64,000 bases of DNA from Membranipora membranacea. Its lineage: Eukaryota; Bryozoa; Gymnolaemata; Cheilostomatida; Membraniporidae. The notes beneath the pieces are model-generated. The model made no database searches. It was not told where the DNA came from and saw only the letters and a list, made by a program, of their open reading frames with translations. Shown in pieces: positions 45,201-54,900 of the stretch (position 1 is the first letter of the stretch; each line of letters starts with the position of its first letter). A program made the translations under genes and the position numbers. The stretch lies in assembly GCA_914767715.1 (NCBI GenBank), contig OU612066.1, forward strand, positions 16,559,001-16,623,000, written 5' to 3'.

Positions 45201-47274
45201 TGGTTGAAAAACTTTGCTGTGCGGTATTGTAGATTAGCACTGTCATGTGATACACTGTTAACAGGTGAACTACTGATATATGAAACACGAATGAAGCTCA
45301 AGTAACCTTCTAATTTCAATTCACCTTCTAAGCTCAAGTAGTATTCTAATTTGGATTTTGTTGTGAATTCTAGAGTTATCTCAAAATGCAATAGAGTGGA
45401 ATTCCCAGGTGGATCAGATTGATGAAAAAATTAATAAGTTTGACTTGATCCCTCTGGAAATTCCAAGCTCGAGTTGCATTGTAGCATCTCATGCAAGAGC
45501 AGGTTGATAACGCCATCGCCAACCAACTGTCTAAGTTGCTCAGTTTATGATTTAGACACAACCGTTGGTGATTCTGGAGCCGTCCAGGGGGTACCTGTAC
45601 ACAATCCGCTGGTCACCTGTCAGACCTTTAGTTATGGCTGTCACTACTCAGGACGGGCATCTGTTGATATATGATCTGAAGAAAAGTCAGAACACGCCTG
45701 TGCAAAGTCTAGAGGCTAGTTCTAATAAGCAAGCTGTATACAGTGCTGAGTTTAATCAAAGACAGTAAGTTATGTTGTTAAAGTTGTGTCCTAAAATAAA
45801 ACAAGATGTCACATTTTTCAATCACTGACTGTTCAGTCCTGATTATCAAAAACTTTTTTGATAAAAAATTTCTTGCCTAATTCATGGAATTCAAAGCGAA
45901 CTGGGAAACTTAGGCCACTCCAAATTAATACCTTGATCTACATGAACGCCCGCCACCTTGTCAGAGTCCTTATAAAATCAAGATGCTGCCAGATGCCAGT
46001 TGGAAATAGTCATAAAAAATAGAATATTTTACCCCTGGTCAATTGACCAACTAAAATATAAAAACATATACCCCTAAACGCCTGTCAGTTCCCTCTATTT
46101 ATACACACGGTATTATGCATGATGCACATTGTCATATCAGTTTTCAGATGGCTTGCGATGCGAGTTAGTGGCATTACATTATCATTTTTATGAAACACTC
46201 ATGAGGTGGCAAGGTCAACCATTTCAGATTAGTGTATGTTGAGTTGAGTTCAGGATATATATAAAATAAAAACAAATATCTTCACTCCAGCTGTTTTATA
46301 GTGTTATATCTGAAACTTGGGGTTTTAGGATAACCAAATACCACTAAACTCAATACAATCAATAGAACAGGCTCACCTCAAATCACTGTTACAAATGTCT
46401 GACTTGCTCAAGCAAGATCTTCTCAGTACCGAGCTATCAGTGGATTGTCCTCTTTACTAGCCGCCAGCCTTTTGGGTGACTCTACAAGTAATATAATCCT
46501 CATATGAATAATCTAGCTGTCCTCGTGAGCATACATATTGCACAGTAAACGGTCATAAGTAGAGTCCCTTTCCCAATCTTGCCTTCTTCTTATTTCCTTT
46601 GCTTTATAGGTTTTCTTCATTTTTGTTGTAGTTTTTTGTTGTTTTTGTTTGGATCCATGATATGTAGTAATAATATATATATACATATATATGTAGTTGG
46701 TACAAAGGTATAATATGATTCCTCATTACGAAATATGATAGTAGTCTGCACAATCTGTTTGCCACTACGTGACTGACTGGTTTCTGGCTGTGACATGTTA
46801 TTTATACCTTTGTATTCCAACTACATGTAAAAATGGGAGTTGCCTTCATTTATGTGTGGTGGTGCAACTCCAAAGTAGTATATGATGGCTATGAGAATTT
46901 GACTAATATTCAATATAGCAGTAGGGCTCAAATATAAAATAAAAAAATACCTCCTCCACCTATAGATCTTCACACTGTCATCTAGATCGAGGTATTAATT
47001 TGGAGTGGCCTTACAGTGAAAAGGAAAAGTAGCATAATGAGCCAAGGCATTGTGCCGTAATAATTATCTACCTTACGAGTTAGCTGCTTAAAAAATTGTA
47101 GGATTGTAAACCCTTAGCACAATTCTTTTGTTGTTTTACAGGAGAAATCTGTTAGCTAGCGGTGACGCCAGTGGTGTGGTGAAAGTTTGGAAATTGAATG
47201 ATGAACTTACTACAGAGTTAGCAGCCGAGCGTGATCTACTTAACAGTATGGTCGATACATCGAGCCAGGAGTGA
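39209..47274 (+). CDS. DYNC2I2: Dynein-2 intermediate chain 2 (WDR34), WD40-repeat protein (11 exons, 496 aa)
   Basis: Exons: 39209-39267, 40061-40145, 40699-40837, 41217-41349, 41674-41855, 42536-42672, 43794-43873, 44378-44553, 45022-45179, 45556-45764, 47142-47274; all phases fit and the sum is 497 codons. The family is recognised from signature blocks: an N-terminal STQTRGIKTDE stretch (TQT-type light-chain-binding region), FLQSVEPIVSKALNRN followed by AFDG, [59 protein letters not shown] and ASGDASGVVKVWKL. These are successive WD40 blades of WDR34. It is a subunit of the cytoplasmic dynein-2 motor, which drives retrograde intraflagellar transport in cilia. The human protein is slightly longer (about 536 aa). 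The C-terminal tail after the last blade is short, as in the family. The final intron (45765-47141) is filled by a 1.1 kb transposon-like element. Confidence 0.94.
39480..39745 (+). mobile_element. Dispersed element D, copy 1, inserted in element E
   Basis: Similar in the opposite orientation to 49780-50002: shared blocks include GGTTAGCT, CAATGATA, CCATAAACAAAGCC, ACCAATGAGA and GGGGCGGA followed by ACTTAGAC. It interrupts a second repeat whose halves lie at about 39400-39435 and 39775-39850. Confidence 0.55.
42684..42823. mobile_element. MITE family A, copy 3
   Basis: Palindromic: TTTGGTCCATTTGCCTGCAT on the left and GCAGGCAAATAGGATCAAAC on the right. It starts 12 bases after the donor of DYNC2I2 exon 6 (42672). 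Confidence 0.7.
43641..43739. mobile_element. MITE family A, copy 4 (diverged)
   Basis: Right end AATGCAGGCAAACAGATCAA plus GCTTGATCTG; left end degenerate (GCATGCAGTTGGAGTTGCTC). Located in a DYNC2I2 intron, about 55 bases before exon 7. Confidence 0.55.
45913..47010. mobile_element. 1.1 kb non-autonomous DNA transposon with TTA target duplication
   Basis: Left end GGCCACTCCAAATTAATACC then TTGATCTA; right end TAGATCGA then GGTATTAATTTGGAGTGGCC, a clean terminal inverted repeat of about 28 bp. TTA flanks both sides. No long open frame inside. It fills most of the last DYNC2I2 intron and holds a nested palindrome at 46690-46827. Confidence 0.8.
46690..46827. mobile_element. MITE nested in the 1.1 kb element
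   Basis: TATGTAGTTGGTACAAAGGT then ATAA at the left pairs with TTATACCTTTGTATTCCAAC then TACAT at the right. About 138 bp, AT-rich at its edge. Confidence 0.65.
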
Positions 47275-47311
47275 GACATGTAATATATATCTTCCTAAAA
47301 GGCATATTTGT

Positions 47312-47516
47312 GGGGGGGGGGGGGTTTCAATTAAATGCAGCCAAAATTCAAATCTGATCGCTCAGTGAGTGAGTGAGACCTGCTGGGGTCTCGTTCACAA
47401 ATCGCTCACTCATTCATGTAACTCTATAATATTCTGAGGACAAGTGAGCGATAATTTTGAGTGATGTGATGATTGATAAAGTAAAACATCGCTCTTTCTA
47501 ATTGAAAGACCCCCCT
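47312..47516. mobile_element. Poly-G-ended MITE family F, copy 1
   Basis: Left end a G run then TTTCAATTA; right end TAATTGAAAGACCCCCC. Internal ATCGCTCACTCA motifs are repeated in both orientations. The second copy is at 51968-52500. Confidence 0.65.
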
Positions 47517-48599
47517 GTCAAGATGGACTCAAATTAAATTGAAGGAAGTTTGTTTGAAGACTCTTTATTTCATGAATAAGTTTCTCAAAAACTCTGATAA
47601 AAAAGCCGTTTAATATCAATTTTAAGATTTTAATTTAAAGTTTCAGCGTCATGTTCTTGTCATAAGCAAAGACTTACTCTCTTGAAATATTAGAATCATT
47701 TTTTCCATATTTTTCTCTGTCCTCTTTGCTAGCACTCTCCGTCCAATAAATAAAATATCTACAAATAAATAAATAATTGGAAAAATTTCTGATATGTGAT
47801 CAAATTAGTTCATATTAGCCCTGTCATGCGGCTAATTTTTAATTTTTTTGGGGTAAAAACAAGACAAAAAAGTTATCGCTTGACAAGGTTAAGTTAATAT
47901 AACTTGCAATCTAGATGATCGAAATAACTATTACAGAGGTGTGATATTGTTTATACATGGTTGAAATGGTTCAACGATCAGTTATGTAGTAAGAAGGAGG
48001 AAGGACAACAAAAAAAAACACAAGGGTATGTGATAAGCAACTGACATTTCTCTCAATATTTGATGTTACCCTTTCAGACCTGATCCCCAATATACCAGGA
48101 AGGAGTTGTTGCCCTTACCTTAACCTAAGACTTAATCTAAAGCGTCCGCGTCAACACATCCTTTTACACTCCTCATTCGTGTGACCAGTCAGATGACAAA
48201 TTGTACAGTAATCAAAAGGGCAGTCCTATGCAATATGCGCTGGGAAAGACACTTGAATCATGCCCTAGACTGATCCCTATAGACAGTTTTCTGAGTCCTA
48301 ATTAAAGCCTCTTTTCGGAGTTGTCCTCTCTCCAGTTTGGTACTTTTAACCAACGCCGCGTAGGAAAAAAACTGAAAGAGGGTTATCTTGAAAACCGCTT
48401 ATAATAGGATGAAAATGTGTCTTGATTCATCATCGGCATCATTGAAAACCATCAAAAATCATATTTACTCCAGTGAAAATAAATTTAATATAAAAGAAAC
48501 CATTAGGCTATAACCACATCAAAAGCTGTGAAAAACTAACTAAAACTGATCAAGGTGAAAACGGAAAAGGTCTTTTTATTACACTGCCGCTAACTAAGT

Positions 48600-48755
48600 G
48601 GAAGGCTCTGGCTGCTCGCCTATGTGAGCTTAGCCCATAGTCGATGGTTGTAGCTCATTCAGCCTGGATGGATAGTTTTGCCTTTGCTCGGTTGCGAACC
48701 CTCGGACTGGGGCTGTAACAACTCTAGTTTCAAACTAACTGATTGGCACCATCTT
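48600..48755 (-). repeat. tRNA-derived SINE-like element, copy 2
   Basis: The minus strand reads GATGGTGCCAATCAGTTAG (A-box region, nearly as in the copy at 60241), then B box GGGTTCGCAACC about 45 bases on. Degraded; no full cloverleaf. Confidence 0.5.
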
Positions 48756-48927
48756 TTAGATATTTTAGTTATTCTAAACATGTCACATGCTAAATGTCAA
48801 TGGCAATATAAACAAGTATGCAAATAAGCAAATATGCAATATAAACAAGCATAAAAAAATAAAAGTTCCCAAATGCTGGCATCATTTCACATTTTGAAAT
48901 CTTAAACAACTATTTACAATATAACTG

Positions 48928-51900
48928 TCAATTGTTCAGATTTGAGTACACATGCTGATCTGCAGCCTGACCACTTATATCTACCATCTCATACTTTGCC
49001 GCACCGCTGCTGCTCGTATTTTGGAAGGTGTCAGAACCTCTTGAGATAAGAGCTGTTGCCGCTGATGTGGGATTTTCTATCAGGTTACCCTCTCCAACCT
49101 CCTCATATTCATCATTACTTTGCATCCCTGAGAATATACAAGGTATTACAGCGATGTTGTTTTCCATTCCTCAAAACTCATAGGAGAAGCAGGTAATTTT
49201 TTTCAAACTAAGTCGATGATGCAATGAATTAGTTAATTTAATTAATTAATTAATTAATTTAATGCAATTTTAGATACAGAAGTTCTGCTGAAGTGTTCCT
49301 TTAAAGACCCCCCAAAGACCAATGCATGTTATAGGCAGGCAGGTACTTATGATAAAGTTATGTCAGATAAGCGCGGTTGAAAATTTCAATGCTCTACTTG
49401 GCATGATTTATTGATGGTGGAGAGAGTGCCTCCAATAATGGAAGGATATCACTATGTCATGTTTTTGCTGTAAATTCATTCATTCAATTGATAAAACTTG
49501 ACCTTCAGGTGAAATGTCAACATGACCCGACATCTGGCTACCAGGAGGATGTTTGGTCTTTTCTCTACATCTGAAAATAAAAGAGCATGCTCATCATGCA
49601 CGGTATAAATATAATAGGTGTTCAGAGAAGATAACATGCATGATAGTTAAAAAATTGATATGTGTATAGCAGGCTCTTTGCAACCTGTTAGTTATTAGTT
49701 TCACACATGAGTCACTATTTTGACGCTAAGAACTTCAGCACGTGAACAAGTTTTCAGCTCATCACGAGAGCGATTTATTCACTTAGTAGTCTAAGCTCCG
49801 CCCCTTTGTTGCTCAGGCTGCGATAATCCCTCGTGCAACAGCAGATTCAACAGTTATCTTTTGCTGTACAAGCCCGCGATAAAAATTGATCTCATTGGTC
49901 AACTCATCTGATAAATTGATGTGAATCATTTACAGGCTTTGTTCATGGATTATCATTGACTGAGAGCTAACCGATTATGAAAAGCTCGTTGTGTTTTATC
50001 AAGGAGTTAGAGACTCCTTGCTTTCATACACGCTTCGCGTGTGCAATGACAAATCAAGACATAATGAGCAAAGCTCGACTTTCAAGCTCTGTTTTCTCTC
50101 TATTAGCTCAGGTTTTCTAGCTGGTCTATGGACTGCTTTAGGCTAGAACCATAGATATAAAAACTGATTTTATACCTATGGCTAGAAAACACTATAACGT
50201 ATCATACTCTGTATGCCGTACTGTAGTGATCAGTAGCGCAATGTGTACCACAGTAGAGGGCTTTATTTAGTTACTATTTTTGTAAGCCAGCCAATCAAAT
50301 GATCTGTGGTGAAAGTTAATAACGTCAAACAATCCCTGAAATAAATTGCCCAATGACAGCTGTAGGTATACACGGTCAACCCATTAGCCATGGGAATGCG
50401 CCGTTGACTGAGCGATGGCCAATCAGGACATTGACTCTTCTACGCATAGCTTGTGCGTTTGCATTATGGAGGTAAATATGCATTAGTTTGCCAGAGTTTT
50501 ATGTGACTTACCGATGTTGAAGAAATATTACCACCAATAGAATAACAACCACCACAGCAAGCAATCCTGCGACTATACCACCTATCATCGCACGGGGCGT
50601 AGGTCGGGGCGTAGGTGTGATATTCGAGTCTGGCAAAATCACTAGAATAAATGAAAACTAGTTATAATGAGCAATAAAAATAGAATGAACCACAGCACAG
50701 AGCTCATTGAGAAAGATCGAGGGAAGTGTATTACTATAGAAATAATATACTCAAGAGCAAAGGACTAAGTTCCAATCTTTGATTACAGACCTCTCAATGG
50801 TTTCTGGTTCAGCTGATAGTATTCAGTGACTTCCTCTTCTGTGACAGCCTGATAGCCGACGTATATGGTATAGTCACCGAGCTCAAGTTCCTTGTTTGTA
50901 GATCCACCATACATCTTACCATCACCAACAATGAATGTATTACTTGTTTTTTCAAGAGCAATTTTTGCAGCAATGTAAGTGCTTATGCCATCAATAGTGA
51001 GTTTGCTGGTCGTTGCCAAAAATCTTTTTCTTCTAGAGCTCCCTTCTTTTTTAACGGCAATCCATAGCGAGGCAAATCGCCGATCAAAGTTGTTAATCGC
51101 AGTGACATTTGGTAAAGTGATTGTGACATTGACATCGTATACTACTGTTTCTATACTTGCAGACGATATGCTTAGCATCGGGTCTACAAATGGGAAGCAG
51201 GAAGTATAGTACAAATGGTCCTTCCTATTCATGATGAGAAGTTGGAAAACATATGATGATAGAATAATATAATAAAGAGCAATATCAGGTTAGGATACTC
51301 ACATTGTGGTTTGGTCCACAGACTTATGTAACTCGAGCTGTAGCCAAAACCCCCAGCTTTAAGAAGAGCTTTGACCTGACACTTGTATTGAACCTGAGGA
51401 AGAAGTCCGTACGCCACAATATCCGAGACATCGGTATGTGTAGTGAAAGTAAGGGGCAGTGAGGAATAAAGTTCAGCTTCCATATTAAAGCTGCTGTTCG
51501 ATACTTTGCAATCTACCTGCAATTACACAGGAGTGTGAGATATACACCAGCGGTTGAGGTATCTCCTTTTTCATAGTAGAACTTGTGATATCAATGCTGG
51601 AATGCACATAGGTGTAGTGTAGAGGTAAACGTAGATAACATTATTAGATGACCAAACAGTTTTTTATCAGGACGTGTTAGTCTCTTGTTAGAATGGAGGA
51701 GGCGGCACCCTCTTAATTCACCTGATATTCTGTTATTCTTGCATCAGTGTAATTGTTGATAGCCTCCCACGCAATCCATGCTGAATGTCTCAATCTTTCT
51801 ATAATTCTGAGAGCTGCTGGGGCTTGAGGAGCTGTCATAAAAATACTCATACAGAGTTTTCAACCAAGTGCACACACACCTTTCATGAGGATGCAAAACT

Positions 51901-54900
51901 ACCTTAACCAGGTAAAATAATATGATGAAAAAGAATGATATTTTGCTTTGTCAATGTTGGTTACTGTGGGGGGGGGGGAGGGGTCTTTCGGTAAGAAAGA
52001 GCAATGTTTAACTAAAGGAAGTCATCACTATCCCATCGCTCAAAATTATCACTCACCTAGCAAAATCGTTCTAAGATCGCTCACTCAGAATGTTTAGTGT
52101 CATCATAGCCTGTCTTAAGAAGCTTGTTTAAGCCTGGTACCCATCAACTGCATAACTGTCCCAGGAACTCATCTGCGATCATGCACGACCACTTGTGCAT
52201 TGCTGTGATTGATGGGTACAAAATACACAGAGATCGTGCGTTTACAAATACCTTCGCACGAAAGTAGAATTGATTCTACTTTCGTGCGATATGTTGTGCG
52301 ATCTGTTGTGCTGCATTTTGTGGTACCCACAAATTCTTTAATGATTGCCAGTGCAAAATCTTAGAAATTCCTGAGATTAAAAAAGCACATTGGTGGGTAC
52401 AAGGCTTAAGACAGGCTAGTGTCATCAATGACTAGGTGTGTCAGGTATAGCTCACACACTGAATGAACGATTTAGGCTGTTTCTAATTGAAAGACCCCCC
52501 CTAGGCCTAGCTAACTAAATGTGTGTAGGTGCAAGTTTGCTATTTCTTTTTGAGGGTACCTTTCTTTGTTGTATATTGTCCTATCCAAACATCTTGATGA
52601 TATCCACCAATAAGGTTAGCTATAGCTCTTATGGTGAAATTAGCACCCTGTTGCTTGGTAAAGCTCCATTCATTGGTAGTGTGTGGCTCATCTGCTAGTT
52701 GTCCAGACCCAACATATACTACCACTGATTGGATACAGCTGTCTATCTGTAAAACAAAATTTGGATCTACAACATTTTGTTATAGTGTTCATTGTAACAA
52801 GGGGAGCAATGCTAGAACAAGTTTGTTCACTCTCTGGTGGTGGAGTGAGATTGCAAATGACTGTGGGGTTTAGAGGTGCATCGATACCTGACTTTGGCAA
52901 TATAACTTTGCCACCACAGAGGGAACAAAATTTGTTCTATATCAATATTATTTTGGTATAGCAATTTATAGTCAGGCAGCTTGATCTGCAGTTGTTGCGC
53001 TGCTAAAATATCCAGATACCGGATAACATTGTGGGTATAGTTAAAATTGTCCCCATGCTAATCTCTGATGAAGCTTTTGGGTATGTACTGTACAACCCCA
53101 GTAAACTGATATTTCTATCCTTTTTAGAGGACAATAAAAACCCAATCTATCAACAACAAGTCATCTACTTTTGTTCAATGTCTCCTGACATTTAAATATT
53201 TTTATTTTTAATCATGTGGAAAAATTGAAAATAAATGGATGTGGCAGACTATTAGAATTGTACAGTACCATACCCATAGATGAGCTAGAAGGACAATTTT
53301 TTTAACACTTTAAATTATAATTACCCAGATGTGCTATGAATCATTTTATGTTAAATTTGCATAATTGCTGCAGAACTATCTGCCTGGCCATATATTGCTA
53401 TGGTCTTTGTGTAGTCTCTGAAGTGAATGTTTAGCAATCAAGACTTCAGGAGTCATCCTCTACAGGCAAAAAATGTTATGTTGATACTCACAAGAGAAAA
53501 TCTAAGACTGACAGAGCGTTGTTCTTCTGGCCTAAGCAAACCTGTGTCGTGTACCTCAACTTGATCAATTCTCATCATGGACCGCCCTAGTATATAAAAT
53601 AATCACATGATTCAAGGTAGCTTACGGATCAGTAATTGTTACATATTACATAGTAATATTATTTTTATCCGCAGCTCATAATATTGCAGACAGGGAAATA
53701 TTAACTAGATAATGCTATGGGAAATGCTTGTCAAGGAAAAGACTAGCGATGATCGATATTGTTTCTGCTTGTAACTGAACCCTTTTGCTCAGTTTATTGC
53801 ATGAAACAGAAAAACTGGACATGCTGTCTTCAATTCATATAATTGAAATATCTTGATAATGATATTATTATTATCATCATAATATGTCGAAACATTTTGC
53901 ATAACATATACAGGAATACTATGATTATGATTACGGAACAGATCAGGACTGTAAATATTCTTCCACAACCACTTACTTGTACAGAATGGTCCAATGTCTT
54001 TGTGTTTCTCATCAACTATCTTATTGCCGTTAAAATTTCTCACAACTTCAATTCTTGCATAATAATGTTGAGTGGAGCTTGGCAGACTTAGAATCGCTGA
54101 TTTGGTATCAAGACGATAGAGGAAAGAGGCAGTTGCACTGACACAGGGTACTAATGAGCCATTGCTGAATGAGTCACTTGTAGAGCATGTTAGTTGAAAT
54201 CCTCCTCCAGAAATATTCTGTTGGCCTCTCATAAGAGATCGATAGCCTATCGGGTCACCCCACCGGATTTTTGCACCAAAGGTAGGTACTTGTGAGATAT
54301 CAACAGATAGTTCAGCAACAACGAGATACTCTGCAATATATTATCAGTAAGATTTGACATCAATTTGACCTTCATTGATTCATTGAGTCCTAGTAACAAT
54401 GTTCTTGCTCTGGCCAACAAAACTGACGATTATGGTAAATCAATTTTGATCCAGTTTGCCTGCATTTTGAATTGCTCCCCTCCACTGTTGAGCTTCTCAG
54501 TTGGAGGGGGGATTCTGAACGCAGGCAAATTGAAGAAAACTTGATCTATGTTGAGAGCCACCTGTAAGCTTAATATTATTTTTATTGCTTATTATTGATG
54601 CTGCTACACGTATTTTAATGTTTGATGTTTGATTCACAACGGAATGGTCCAAACCTGCTATTCCACTCTGTGTTTGTGTCTGTCTCAACCATATAATGGC
54701 ACAATTCTCTTACACATGACAGTTCATTGAATTAAAACAGCTTCCCTTCCTGTTCAATGTTCATGCAACTTACATAGGAATCACAGAATCTCATAGTGAA
54801 AAAAATCCCGCTCACCTGCAATGAATGGACGAAGTGACACCACTCTTGACTCACTTCTTGTAACACTGAGTACATCACCAACAGAGATATTCTTTATGCT

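Larger units (their letters stand above)
47275..48927. other. Convergent intergenic region between DYNC2I2 and the apple/FN3 receptor
   Basis: The two genes end towards each other across 1.65 kb. The gap contains a poly-G-ended palindromic element (47312-47516) and a tRNA-derived SINE-like piece on the minus strand (about 48600-48755). AATAAA motifs near 47746 are far from the DYNC2I2 stop, and I cannot assign a polyA site for either gene. No other exon is evident. Confidence 0.5.
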
